NCBI GenBank assembly: GCA_025363655.1
Contig: JANYDK010000067.1
Location: 1-36,879, forward strand
Source of the DNA: Deltaproteobacteria bacterium
Lineage (GTDB): Bacteria; Myxococcota_A; Polyangia; Polyangiales; JADJMO01
DNA length: 36,879 nt
Reading direction: 5' to 3'
Both the position numbers and the translations under genes were made by a program. The notes under the pieces were generated by a model. The model saw only the letters and a program-made list of their open reading frames with translations. It did not search any database and was not told where the DNA came from. Shown here in pieces: positions 7,974 to 16,917 of this stretch. Numbering within the stretch: position 1 is the stretch's first letter; every line of letters begins with the position of its first letter.

Positions 7974-7991
7974 CCTGAGCGCTCAGGTCAC
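7970..7991. terminator. perfect 22-bp palindrome spanning both convergent stop codons
   Basis: The half-site GTGACCTGAGC (7970-7980) is followed with no spacer by its exact inverse (7981-7991). The TGA of the carbonic-anhydrase-like gene (7971-7973) and the TGA of the converging TIGR02265-like gene (complement of 7988-7990) both lie inside it. As RNA it would fold on either strand into a stem of about 9 bp with a 4-nt turn, so it probably ends transcription in both directions; there is no clear U-tract. Confidence 0.6.
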
Positions 7992-8818
7992 GGCTTCTTC
8001 TGGCTCGGAGGCGGCCTCTCGGAGAGCTTCTCGGTGGGTTTGTCTGCCGGCTTGTCTGCCGGCTTCTCTGACGGCTTCTCGTCGGGCTTCGGTTCGATCG
8101 ACATCCGGCGCGAGCTTCGGTGCGGTTCGGCCGTGAAAATACGGCCCGAGCTGCGCGTCGGCTCGACGACGCTGATGCGCGACGTCGACGGTGGCATCGG
8201 TGGGGGAGCGACCGACGCGGCGCCATCGGAGCGCTTCTTCTCGGAGGCTTCGATGACCGCCGTGCCCGACCATCGGAGGTGCCAAAGGCAGCGCGCATCG
8301 CCTCGCGCACGACATTCGACGTGTCGCACGCTCGGCGTCGTGCCTCCCATCGCCAGCACCACCTCGCGCGCCCACCCGGTGAGCGTGCTGCAGAAGAGCA
8401 CGTGCGGGGTGACGACGCCGCGCACCTCGATGGTCGACGAGTAGTCGTCGAAGTGGAGGAGGTTCATCGAGCCTTCGTCGTTGAAGCGGCTCCACAGCTG
8501 CGTGATGCGCTTCATGAGGAACTCGGGGCGCGCCGCGTAGAAGACCATTCGCAGCGCGGTGCCGCGGAGGTTCACCCGGGCGCCCGCAGCCCCGATGTCT
8601 TCGGCGACGCGACCGTCTCCGTGACCGAGGAGGCGATCGGCGGCCGCGAGGAACTCGACGAACTCGGCGACGGGGTGCCACTCGATGGCGATGGCCGACG
8701 TGTAGCGCTCGCGCACCTCGGGTCCGCACGCGCGGATGACGTCGCGGAGGGCCCCCTGCCCGTACGACTCTTCTATCCACTTGACCGCGTTGAGCAGCCC
8801 CTGCGCCTTTACCTGCAC
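7988..8818 (-). CDS. TIGR02265/DUF2378-like protein with Lys-Pro tail
   Basis: 276 residues from GTG 8818; no in-frame ATG lies just upstream. Residues 1-200 follow the pattern I associate with TIGR02265/DUF2378 proteins, a family common in myxobacteria: an N-terminal helix pair (VKWIEESYGQGALRDVI), AIEWHPVAEFVEFL, RPEFLMKRITQLWSRFND, and a terminal CRARGDARCLWHLRW strand pair resembling the end of V4R/heme-NO-binding-like folds. No biochemical function is established. Residues about 205-276 are a disordered tail with a four-residue Lys-Pro repeat (EKP/DKP), encoded by a 12-bp tandem repeat near 8035-8090. It is co-directional with the aminotransferase gene 42 bp upstream, so an operon is likely. 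Confidence 0.65.
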   Translation of the reverse strand: MQVKAQGLLNAVKWIEESYGQGALRDVIRACGPEVRERYTSAIAIEWHPVAEFVEFLAAADRLLGHGDGRVAEDIGAAGARVNLRGTALRMVFYAARPEFLMKRITQLWSRFNDEGSMNLLHFDDYSSTIEVRGVVTPHVLFCSTLTGWAREVVLAMGGTTPSVRHVECRARGDARCLWHLRWSGTAVIEASEKKRSDGAASVAPPPMPPSTSRISVVEPTRSSGRIFTAEPHRSSRRMSIEPKPDEKPSEKPADKPADKPTEKLSERPPPSQKKP

Positions 8819-8860
8819 CTTGGCATTCGAGGATAGCGCACGCCTCGACCGAGGGCCCTC

Positions 8861-10111
8861 TTACGCGCGAAGAGCCTTGTCCATCGTCTCGACGAGGCGG
8901 GCGACGTCGCGTTCGGCCACCGAGCAGAGCGCCACGCGGAGACCGCCTGCTTTGTCCACCGTGCCTTGGGGCACGACGTAGACGCCGTGCTCACGCATCG
9001 CCGCGCCGATACGCTGCGGATCTTTGCCGGCTGGGACGAAGACGGTGCTGAAGAAACCTCCGTCGTAGCGCGGATAGCGGAGCGACGTTCCCTTGGCAGC
9101 CTCGTTGAACGCGCGGACGCGGCCGTCGAGCAGTTGCTTCGACTGCGCTCGCTCGGCGTCGACCTTGGCGCGGAGGGGCGCCTCGCCGAGGATGCGTGCG
9201 ATCGCGAGCATCGACGGGTGGTTGCAGTTCGACCAGGTGCCGCGGCACGAGTAGGTGAGCGCGTCACGCGCGCGGTTGCGACGGGCGACGTCGGGATCGA
9301 CGACGATCATCGCGCCGACACGCGCGCCGTACTGGGCGAACGATTTCGAGCCCGACCACGCGAAGGAGAGGCCGACCTTGCCGACCAGCGGACCGAGGTG
9401 TGCGAGGAAGGCGCGCGGATCGCCTGATCCATAAAGATAGTATGCGATGTCGACGAGGACGTTGATCGGGCCTTTTTCCCCGGCCTTCGCGAGCACGTCG
9501 ACGACCGCGCGCCACTCGGCGTCGCGCATCGAGTAGCCGGTCGGGTTCTGACAAGGATCGTTGAGGAAGAGGAGCGCGCGACCCTGCGTGGCGAGGTGGG
9601 CGTGCAGCTTCTGCTCGAGCGCACCGACGTCGAGTGACGTCTCGCCGTTGCTCGTCGCGGAGAACATCGAGAAGGTGTCGAGGCCGCGATCGCCTTCGTC
9701 GGCGATGGTTTTGTACGGGCCCCAGTACATCGACGACGTGAGCAGCGACTGGCCGCGCTCGAGGTAGGCCTCGGTGGCGAGACGAAGCGCGCCGGTGCCA
9801 CCAGGGCTGGCGACGGCGATGGCGTGCTCTGCGAGGGGCGTCCCCGCGAGGACGTCGCCGATGACCGCTTGGAGATAGCTGGCGGGCCCGGCGAGCGGCG
9901 CATAGGTGGCGGCTTGCACGGCCGGGACCTCGCGCAACGTCTCGACGACGCTCGGGAGGATCGCGAGCTTGCCCTCGTCGTCGAGGAGCGCGCCGACGGT
10001 GGCGTTGACGATCGACTCGCCACGCGCGCGGCGGGCGTTGGCCTCGGTGTTGAGCGCGAAGATCGGATCGTCGGCGGGTCGCGCGGCGCGCGAGGGGATG
10101 AGGAGCTCCAT
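8861..10111 (-). CDS. class I aromatic/aspartate-type aminotransferase
   Basis: 416 residues from ATG 10111; the frame is open further upstream, but this start fits the family N-terminus. The PLP fold-type I signature is complete: ASPGGTGALR for phosphate binding, Asn189 in QNPTG, Asp221 and Tyr224 in DIAYYLYG, the Schiff-base Lys256 in SGSKSFAQYGARVG, and Arg264 for the substrate carboxylate neighbourhood. The pattern matches the Asp/Tyr aminotransferase (AspC/TyrB) branch. It transfers an amino group between aspartate or an aromatic amino acid and 2-oxoglutarate in the cytoplasm. Substrate preference cannot be read from the sequence. A 12-bp palindrome lies just upstream in the gap shared with the divergent PTP-like gene. 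Confidence 0.88.
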   Translation of the reverse strand: MELLIPSRAARPADDPIFALNTEANARRARGESIVNATVGALLDDEGKLAILPSVVETLREVPAVQAATYAPLAGPASYLQAVIGDVLAGTPLAEHAIAVASPGGTGALRLATEAYLERGQSLLTSSMYWGPYKTIADEGDRGLDTFSMFSATSNGETSLDVGALEQKLHAHLATQGRALLFLNDPCQNPTGYSMRDAEWRAVVDVLAKAGEKGPINVLVDIAYYLYGSGDPRAFLAHLGPLVGKVGLSFAWSGSKSFAQYGARVGAMIVVDPDVARRNRARDALTYSCRGTWSNCNHPSMLAIARILGEAPLRAKVDAERAQSKQLLDGRVRAFNEAAKGTSLRYPRYDGGFFSTVFVPAGKDPQRIGAAMREHGVYVVPQGTVDKAGGLRVALCSVAERDVARLVETMDKALRA

Positions 10112-10134
10112 GGGTTTCGGCGCTTGAGATGGCT

Positions 10135-10146
10135 CATGGCGCCATG
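10135..10146. promoter_or_regulatory. 12-bp perfect palindrome in a divergent intergenic region
   Basis: CATGGCGCCATG is exactly self-complementary and lies 24 bp upstream of the aminotransferase start, in the 149-bp gap before the divergent gene at 10261. It could be an operator for either gene, but a GC-rich 12-mer of this kind can also arise by chance. Confidence 0.25.
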
Positions 10147-10260
10147 GGGAGCAAGCCGAACGGCGCTGCGGCAGAATCCGACACGGGAACCGCCAAAAAA
10201 CGCACAGCGCAGCGCGTTGCAGTACGCGAAGAGCTCTCCTCAGGCTAGGCTTCACGCGCC

Positions 10261-11076
10261 ATGATGACGCGGCGCGAGCTCATCGATCGAGTGACCACCC
10301 GCATGCGTGCGCGCGGTGGTGACGGACGCGTCGAGGCCTCGCTCTGTTTCCTCCGCGCCATCCTCTCCGGCGTCGGTGACGATGCGCCGGTGCCGGCCGC
10401 CGCGCTCGCGCGGGTGCATGAGTTTCTCCGCATCGACGACGACGGGGACGAGCTGCTCGACAGCGAACCGCCGCCGCCCGCGCCGTCTCGTCGCAGCGGC
10501 CGCATCTCGACCGCGCCCCCGCAGCGGATGACGCGCATCCTCTTTCTCGGTCGCAACGACGCCGTTCGTCTCCCGATGCTCGACGCCGTCGCGACCGCGC
10601 GCTTCTCCGGCATCGCCGAGGTGCGCTCGGCGTCGATCGCGCCCATCGCCGCCGATCCGCGGGTGATCAAGGTGCTGCGCCACGCCGGCATCGAGACCGA
10701 CCACCTCGCCGCGCGCACCGTCAGCGTCGACGATCTCTCGTGGGCCGATCTGGTGATGACGGTCTCGGGCTCGCGCGAAGATTGGGAGCGCTTCATCCCG
10801 CGCTCGATGTCGCACGATCATCATCCGATCCCCGATCCCGAGCTCGACGCCATCCCTGCCGACGCCGATCCGCTCGACGCGCTTCGCTACACGCTTCGAA
10901 TGGTCGAACGCGCGCTCGCGCAAGTGCGTCCGGCGCGTCCCTCACGGTTTCCGCCGCCGGTGCCGATGTCGTTGTCGAGCGAAGGTCGACTGCGGAGCGC
11001 GACGAGTAGCCCGATGCGCACGAGCAGCACCAAGCTCCCCGCCCTCGCGCGCATCGACACCGAAAAAGACGACTAG
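10261..11076 (+). CDS. LMW-PTP/ArsC-fold protein lacking the catalytic cysteine
   Basis: 271 residues (an ATG-ATG start). Residues 1-62 are a helical N-terminal segment and 63-88 a Pro/Ser/Arg linker. Residues about 91-215 follow the low-molecular-weight protein tyrosine phosphatase fold: first strand and P-loop ILFLGRNDAVRLPM, then DPRVIKVLRHAGIETDHLAARTV, WADLVMTVSG and a PIPDP motif at the position of the family's general-acid Asp loop. In active members the loop is C-x5-R-S; here the Cys is Gly97 and the Ser is Leu104, with Arg103 kept, so phosphatase or arsenate reductase activity is not expected. The C-terminal 50 residues are basic and disordered. A phospho-ligand-binding or regulatory role is inferred. 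It stands alone between oppositely oriented genes. Confidence 0.7.
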   Translation: MMTRRELIDRVTTRMRARGGDGRVEASLCFLRAILSGVGDDAPVPAAALARVHEFLRIDDDGDELLDSEPPPPAPSRRSGRISTAPPQRMTRILFLGRNDAVRLPMLDAVATARFSGIAEVRSASIAPIAADPRVIKVLRHAGIETDHLAARTVSVDDLSWADLVMTVSGSREDWERFIPRSMSHDHHPIPDPELDAIPADADPLDALRYTLRMVERALAQVRPARPSRFPPPVPMSLSSEGRLRSATSSPMRTSSTKLPALARIDTEKDD

Positions 11077-11093
11077 GGGCCCCGGCGACGAAC

Positions 11094-13919
11094 TCAAGGG
11101 AACGCGGAGATTCCCCATTCGCCGCCGCCGAACCAGAGACCGCGGGTGTCGTGGGCGAGGAAGTCGAGGGCGATGCGGGTCGAGCGCGCGCTTCCTTCGT
11201 AGGTCACTCGATCGGGGCCGATGCGGAAGACGTCGTAGCCGATCGCGCCCCATCCGGAGGGCATGACGAGTCGTTCACCGACGGCGCCGATGGCGAGGCC
11301 CGCGAGGAGATCGTCGACGCTGAGCGGGTGATCGACGAGCGACGCCGGCTTCGACAAATCGACGGCATGGACGCGCGAGGTGCCGACGGGGCCCGCGACC
11401 GAGAGATAGAGGGTCGAGCCGCGCACGAGGGGCAGACCGATCGCGCCGCCGAGCGCCACGCGTGAGAGCTCGACGAGGCCCGCTGCGCCTGATTTCTCGG
11501 TGACGACGACGCTGGAGGCGGACGTCGAGCGGACGACGTAGTCGGTGGTGACGTCACCGGCGACGTTGCCGAGGGTGACGCCGCTCGCCGGACGTGTCGT
11601 CACCTTCGGGCTCGCGCGATCGGTGACGTCGATGACGTCGACGAAGCTGCGCACGAGGCTCGTCGTCGACGCGGGACCGACCGGCTCGACGTGCGTGGCG
11701 AGGAGCCTGCCATCGCTCACCACGAGGTTGCCCCAGAAGCCGTCGGGGTTCTTCGTCAGCGGCACGGAAGAAGCGTGCGGCGCGGTCGCATCACGCAGAT
11801 CGACGAGCCAGAGATCGTGCGAGGCCGGAGCGTAAGGCTCGTGCGCGCGCGGCCAACGACGGATGGCGAGCAGATCTTTGGAGACGAGGACCGCGGGCGC
11901 GCCGTTGCACCACGTGTCGGCGTCGAGCGGCGCTTGACGCGTTGGTCCATCGCCGGAGCGAGACCACGCTTCGTTGGTCGGAAGCACGACCTGTCCGAGC
12001 AGCTTCGGCGTCGCGCCGGAGAGATCGAAGACCTGCACGCGATCGGTCCAGAGCTTACAAGTGCCGCTCGCACAGGGCGCGTCGATACGAATCGTGCTGA
12101 CGACGATCGCCTGCGTTTCTGGGGTGAAAATTGCGTACGTCTCGCCGTCGAGGGGGAGCTCGGGCGCGGAGGAGAGCCCCGTGAGCTCGGCTCCGTCACC
12201 GCCGTCGAGGAGCCGGAGGGCGCTCCCGGTCTCGGGACCGATGCGCGACGAAAGCTCGAGGAGCTTGGCACCGGCAATGGTCAGGCCGTGCACGTCGCGC
12301 GCGAGGAGCGTCTCCGACGAGAGCTTCGGGGTCGTGCGCGCATCGACGACCGCGAGCGACGAGAGACCGGTTCCGAGCACCCGATCGCCGGACGCGACGA
12401 CGTCGCCGATGGGATGCGTCGCTTCGACCACCGTTCCGAGCCCGAGCACGCTCGTCGTCGCCGGAAAGACGCGAATGCCGTATTTTCCAGCCGCCGCCGT
12501 GGGCATGACGAGAGAGCTGGCGGTGAGCAGGAGGCGATCGATGCCCCCGTCGGGCGGACTCTCGGGCGCCTCGAAGGTGGTGGTGTCGAGGGTCGTCGGC
12601 TTGGTGACGTCGGTGACGTCGAGCATCGTCACGCGTCGTCCTTCGACGCCCGCCTCGAGCGTTCGATCGAGGACGTAGAGCTTGGTCGCGGTGGCGCGCA
12701 GATCGAGGACCGGACCGAGATCGTCGAGCGCGGGCGCGAGCGCTGGGTGCGCCGGATCTTTCAGATCGAACACCGTCAGCGCCGTCCCGGTGGGCGGCGC
12801 GAGCCAGAGTCGACCTCCTTCGAGGCGCGCGACCGGCGCATCTCCGGTGACCGGGATCGGCCGCTCGGAGCTCAGATTGGGCGTGTCGATGAGGGTGAAA
12901 TCGACGGTGCTGAGCTGCCAGCGAGCGTCGGCGGTGCACGTCGGGCTGGTGCACCCGACGACCTGGACGAAGCGCCCATCGAAGAAGAGCCCGCTCCGTG
13001 GATCGGCGAAGCCCTCGTCGGCGATGCGCGCGGTGGTGCGCAAGGTGCCGTGAATGATGAGCGTGCCCGAGACGTTGGTGAGATCGATGAGCTGGACGTC
13101 GGTCGCCGAAAGTAGCGCGCCGTAGGGCTTTCCGACGTCGGCGGGCACGGCGGAGGCGACGACGATCGCGTCGGGCGTCATCACCGTCTCGACCGCGCGG
13201 CCGGCGAACGTGACGTTGCCGACCGCAGTGAAGCTGCTGCTCCCGAGCTTGTACGACTCGATCGCGTAGACGGGATCGCCTGCCAGGTGACCCGCGTCGC
13301 CATAGCGAAAAACAGGGCCCCGCGTCGCCAGGTAGAGCCGATCGCCTACCACCATCGCCTTGCGCACCCAACGCGGGAGGCGCGCCTCGGCGAGGATCTT
13401 CGGCGCCGAAAGATCGCGTAGGTCGACGAGGCGGAGGAGCGAGCCGTAGAAGGGTTTGCCAGCGTCGGCGTCGTAGACGTCGGTGACGATGGTGAGCGCG
13501 ATGCCGCCCGCGACCTGAAGGAAAACGGGGATACCCGGATTGGGAACGCGCGCGCGCAGCTTCGGGTGATCGACGTCGGTGGCATCGAAGACGAGGAGCC
13601 CGCGCCGCGGATGGAGCTGGTGCAACGTCGTCCCCTCGAGCGCCAAGAGCGGCTTCCCATCGATGGCCCAGGGCACGTGCGGCGGCGGCGCCACGGCAGA
13701 CTTCTTGGCCGACGCGCAGTAAGGAAAAGGCTGCAAATCACTGGCGATCGTCCCGCCGTCGGCCGCAGCATCGGAGACGTCGGCGACCTCGAGACCACCA
13801 TCGACGGGAGGCTTGTCGCCCTCGTCGCCACCTTTGCAGGCGAAGGGCGCGAGGCCGACGACGAACGCGACGAGCGCGAACAGCGGTGCGAACCCGACGC
13901 GATACGCACGCTTGCTCAT
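11094..13919 (-). CDS. large secreted beta-propeller lipoprotein
   Basis: 941 residues. The signal peptide ends in lipobox LAPFAC. An Asp/Gly/Ala-rich linker follows (about 29-60), then some 850 residues of repeating four-strand blades with the recurrent elements VxLxDxTDxxxPxxL (for example LDVTDVTKPTTL, IDVTDRASPKV, VDLRDLSAPKI) and GxRLYLAT-type strands. This is the LVIVD/beta-propeller style of exported bacterial proteins. Cysteine pairs (CTSPTC, CASGTC) suggest disulfides. It probably binds or senses something at the cell surface; no enzyme site is seen. Its ATG overlaps the TGA of the upstream EEP gene by 4 bp, so it is translationally coupled. Confidence 0.7.
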   Translation of the reverse strand: MSKRAYRVGFAPLFALVAFVVGLAPFACKGGDEGDKPPVDGGLEVADVSDAAADGGTIASDLQPFPYCASAKKSAVAPPPHVPWAIDGKPLLALEGTTLHQLHPRRGLLVFDATDVDHPKLRARVPNPGIPVFLQVAGGIALTIVTDVYDADAGKPFYGSLLRLVDLRDLSAPKILAEARLPRWVRKAMVVGDRLYLATRGPVFRYGDAGHLAGDPVYAIESYKLGSSSFTAVGNVTFAGRAVETVMTPDAIVVASAVPADVGKPYGALLSATDVQLIDLTNVSGTLIIHGTLRTTARIADEGFADPRSGLFFDGRFVQVVGCTSPTCTADARWQLSTVDFTLIDTPNLSSERPIPVTGDAPVARLEGGRLWLAPPTGTALTVFDLKDPAHPALAPALDDLGPVLDLRATATKLYVLDRTLEAGVEGRRVTMLDVTDVTKPTTLDTTTFEAPESPPDGGIDRLLLTASSLVMPTAAAGKYGIRVFPATTSVLGLGTVVEATHPIGDVVASGDRVLGTGLSSLAVVDARTTPKLSSETLLARDVHGLTIAGAKLLELSSRIGPETGSALRLLDGGDGAELTGLSSAPELPLDGETYAIFTPETQAIVVSTIRIDAPCASGTCKLWTDRVQVFDLSGATPKLLGQVVLPTNEAWSRSGDGPTRQAPLDADTWCNGAPAVLVSKDLLAIRRWPRAHEPYAPASHDLWLVDLRDATAPHASSVPLTKNPDGFWGNLVVSDGRLLATHVEPVGPASTTSLVRSFVDVIDVTDRASPKVTTRPASGVTLGNVAGDVTTDYVVRSTSASSVVVTEKSGAAGLVELSRVALGGAIGLPLVRGSTLYLSVAGPVGTSRVHAVDLSKPASLVDHPLSVDDLLAGLAIGAVGERLVMPSGWGAIGYDVFRIGPDRVTYEGSARSTRIALDFLAHDTRGLWFGGGEWGISAFP

Positions 13920-14779
13920 GCCAGCTCCAGCTCGATGCCGATGCCGAAGTGATCGCTGGCGAAGACCGGCGGCTCGTCGACGTGTCCGATTGAATCGGCG
14001 AGCAAGAGGTGCGGCTCGGAGATGGCGCGCACCCGTGCGTCACCGAAGATGTAGTCGACGCGCACGTCGGTCGCTCTTTCGTCGAGCCGCGCCACGATCG
14101 CGTTCTTCGTCCGGCTGTAGGTGTGAAGCCCGTATCCCGCCGCCACGTCGTGGAACCCGAAGGCGCGCATTCGGGGCACGAGGAGCTGGTGGTACTCGTC
14201 GCTCCCCTCCGGCACGTTGAGATCGCCGCAGATGATCGTGGGAAGCCCGGCGCCGGGTAAATCAGGCCGTTCGAGCGCCGCGAGGAGCGCCTCGAGCTGG
14301 GCCATGCGCGCGGGCTTGTAGACGTGCGGCGCGAGGATCGGATCGTCGGATTGGAGGTGCAGGTTCACCAGCCGATAGCGCTCGCCCTCGTGCGTGCGCG
14401 GCGAACAGACCGCGAAGCCCTTGATCGCCCAGGCATCGAAGCCGCAGCCTCGCTCGGCGAACGTTTCGAAGGAGACCTCGAGCGGGCTGGTGTCGATGAT
14501 GACGAGCCCGCCGCCGAAGCGACTGCGCGCGAGGACGTGCGGGAGCTGCCGATCGTGCCAGAGGTGACGGCCGAGTCGATCGGCGACGTCGTGGAAGAAG
14601 GTGGCGACGTCGTCGAGGAAGCTCTCCTGCACGCAGACGACGTCGTAGGCGCCGAACGCACGCGCGATCGCCTCGACACGAAAACGCGCCGGATGGTGGG
14701 GTTTGCCGAGGACCACCCCGAGGAGCCCGGAGGGGACGCCGAAGCAATTCCAAGTGGCGACGCGCACGCGGCTGGACAC
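13916..14779 (-). CDS. endonuclease/exonuclease/phosphatase (EEP) family protein
   Basis: 287 residues from GTG 14779. The EEP fold (DNase I, sphingomyelinase C, inositol phosphatases) is shown by VRVATWNCFG (Asn), VVCVQESF (metal-binding Glu), LVNLHLQSDD (His), ICGDLNVPEGSDEY (Asp and Asn), DVRVDYIFGD and the final VFASDHFGIGIEL (Asp-His pair). All catalytic positions are present, so it is probably an active Mg2+-dependent phosphodiesterase. VNLHLQSDD and the SDHFG ending look closer to sphingomyelinase-like members than to AP endonucleases. No signal peptide is visible, so export is unclear. It is translationally coupled to the propeller lipoprotein that follows. Confidence 0.85.
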   Translation of the reverse strand: MSSRVRVATWNCFGVPSGLLGVVLGKPHHPARFRVEAIARAFGAYDVVCVQESFLDDVATFFHDVADRLGRHLWHDRQLPHVLARSRFGGGLVIIDTSPLEVSFETFAERGCGFDAWAIKGFAVCSPRTHEGERYRLVNLHLQSDDPILAPHVYKPARMAQLEALLAALERPDLPGAGLPTIICGDLNVPEGSDEYHQLLVPRMRAFGFHDVAAGYGLHTYSRTKNAIVARLDERATDVRVDYIFGDARVRAISEPHLLLADSIGHVDEPPVFASDHFGIGIELELA

Positions 14780-14871
14780 GACGATGGCACTCTAGCAGTC
14801 GAACGGGCCGTGCGCCGACGCCGCTGACAGGTGCAAACCGAGCGGAAAAATGCGTCTCGTCGCGAACCTCG

Positions 14872-16827
14872 TCAAGAACCGAGACGACGGACTTCGAGGT
14901 CTTCCCAACGCGCGACGAGGCGGGCCGCTTCGGCCTTGGCGGCGACGTGCTTGGCTTGGAGACCGGCGACCTCGCCGCCGCGGTTCACGTAGAGCGTCGG
15001 ATCGGCGAGCGCCGTCTCGAGCTTGGCCGCGACCCGCTCGGCGGCGTCGATGGCGTCGAGGATGCCTTCGAGCTCGACGCGCTCGGCGTAGGTGAGCTTG
15101 CTCTTCTTCGGCGCCTCGACGGGCGCAGCGGCGGCGGTCGCGGCGGCCTTCTTTTCGACCTTCTCCGCGGCGAGGCGCTCCTCTCTCATTGCCTCTTTGT
15201 GCATCATGTAGTCGCTGAAGCCGCCGGCGTGCTTCTCGACGGTGCACGGCTCGCCCGGCCCCTTCGGCCGCTCGAAGCTGAGGATGGCGGTGGCGACACG
15301 ATCGAGGAACGCGCGATCGTGGGTGACGACGATGGCGCAGCCCGGATAGTCGACGAGGAGCCCCTCGAGCGCCGAGAGCGTGGGCAAATCGAGGTCGTTG
15401 GTCGGCTCGTCGAAAAGGAGAAGATTGGCGCCGAGCTTGAGCAACTTGGCGAGCGCGACACGTGCGCGCTCACCGCCGGAGAGGGCGCCGATTTTCTGCC
15501 GCTGCTTGCTCGGATCGAAGAGGAAGAGCTCGAGGTAGCTCCGGAGGTCCATCGTGTTGTTGCCGATGATCACCGTCGAGCCGGCGTCGCCTTTGACGTC
15601 GTCGAAGATCGACTTGTCGTCGTCGAGCTGCGCGCGGCGCTGATCGAGATAGGCGACCTTGGTGTTCTTCCCGAGCACGATCTCGCCCGAGTCGGGCGGC
15701 ACCTCGCCGAGGAGCGCGCGCAGGAACGTGGTTTTTCCAGCACCGTTCGCGCCGATGATGCCGATGCGCTCTCCGGCGGCGACGAAGAGATCGAAGGGCG
15801 CGACGAGCGTGCGGCCTCCCTCCGTCGGGACCTTGAGCGAGAGCTGACGGCACTCGAGGATGGTCTTGCCCTGCCTGGACGAACCGACCTGCAACGTCAC
15901 CTGACCAGGCCTCCCGGAGTTGGCCGCGGTCTCCCCTTCGAGCGCGTGCGCGCGGTTGATGCGCGCCTTCTGCTTGGTCGTGCGCGCCTTCGGTCCGCGC
16001 GAGAGCCACTCACGCTCACGACGAAGGATGTTCTGCCGATTGCGCTCGGTGCGATCTTCCTGCTCGAGGAGAATCGCCTTCTTTTCCAGGTAATCGCTGT
16101 AGTTGCCGTCGTAAGGAATGAGCCGGCCGCGCTCGACCTCGATGATGCGCGTGGCGATCGCGTCGAGGAAGTAACGGTCGTGCGTGACGAGGATGATCGC
16201 CCCGAGGAACTCGTGCGCGAGGTGCTCCTCGAGCCACTCGGCGGTCTCGGCGTCGAGATGGTTGGTCGGCTCGTCGAGGATGGCGACGTCGGGCCGCGCG
16301 ACGAGCAGCCGCGCGAGGGCGATGCGACGTCGCTCTCCACCGCTTCGCTCCCCCACTTTTCGATCGGGATCGGCGACGCCGAGCTTGTCGAGCATCGCCA
16401 GCGCGCGGTGCCCTTGATCCCAGCCTCCGAGCCGCTCGATGTCCTCGGCGAGCGTCGCCGCCTCTTGCACCAAGGCGTCGTGCTTGCCCTCGTCGTCCTT
16501 CTCCAGCAGCGCCGTCACCACCGCGTGCCGCTCCATCGCCGCGCGCCACGCCGAGAGCGCATCTTCGACGATCGTCCGCGCGCTCTTCTCCGGATCGAGC
16601 ACCGGCTCCTGCGCCAGATAACGAATGGTGAGCCCGCGCCGCACCGCCACGCTCCCCCCGTCGGCGATCTCTTCCCCCGCGAGGATCTTCGCCAGCGTGG
16701 ATTTTCCAGCTCCATTCGCGCCGATGAGGGCGACCTTCTCGCCCCGTCCGAGCGTGAACGACGCATCTTCGAGCACGACCTGCGGGCCGAAGGCCTTCTT
16801 GAGATTTTTGGCGGTGAGGGCGGGCAT
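14872..16827 (-). CDS. uup: ABC-F family ATPase Uup
   Basis: 651 residues with two ABC ATPase domains and no membrane segments. Domain 1 has Walker A GANGAGKS (36-43), signature RSGGERRRIALARLL and Walker B VAILDEPTNHLD. The inter-domain ABC-F linker contains RNRQNILRREREWLSRGPKARTTKQK, split here by description only: RNRQNILRRE then EWLSRGPKART. Domain 2 has Walker A GANGAGKT, signature LSGGERARVALAKLL and Walker B LLLFDEPTNDLD. A C-terminal coiled coil of about 90 residues (after an Ala-rich stretch; KSKLTYAERVELEGIL) is the Uup-type DNA-binding extension. Family knowledge: Uup acts in the cytoplasm on ribosomes or branched DNA intermediates. Monocistronic by position. Confidence 0.93.
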   Translation of the reverse strand: MPALTAKNLKKAFGPQVVLEDASFTLGRGEKVALIGANGAGKSTLAKILAGEEIADGGSVAVRRGLTIRYLAQEPVLDPEKSARTIVEDALSAWRAAMERHAVVTALLEKDDEGKHDALVQEAATLAEDIERLGGWDQGHRALAMLDKLGVADPDRKVGERSGGERRRIALARLLVARPDVAILDEPTNHLDAETAEWLEEHLAHEFLGAIILVTHDRYFLDAIATRIIEVERGRLIPYDGNYSDYLEKKAILLEQEDRTERNRQNILRREREWLSRGPKARTTKQKARINRAHALEGETAANSGRPGQVTLQVGSSRQGKTILECRQLSLKVPTEGGRTLVAPFDLFVAAGERIGIIGANGAGKTTFLRALLGEVPPDSGEIVLGKNTKVAYLDQRRAQLDDDKSIFDDVKGDAGSTVIIGNNTMDLRSYLELFLFDPSKQRQKIGALSGGERARVALAKLLKLGANLLLFDEPTNDLDLPTLSALEGLLVDYPGCAIVVTHDRAFLDRVATAILSFERPKGPGEPCTVEKHAGGFSDYMMHKEAMREERLAAEKVEKKAAATAAAAPVEAPKKSKLTYAERVELEGILDAIDAAERVAAKLETALADPTLYVNRGGEVAGLQAKHVAAKAEAARLVARWEDLEVRRLGS

Positions 16828-16917
16828 CGGGGGAAGGAGGGTGTACTCGGTTGGGAGGGGCGGTGCACGATCCGCGGGCGCGGGGGCGGGGACGGAGGTA
16901 GGCGCGGGCGCGGGCGC

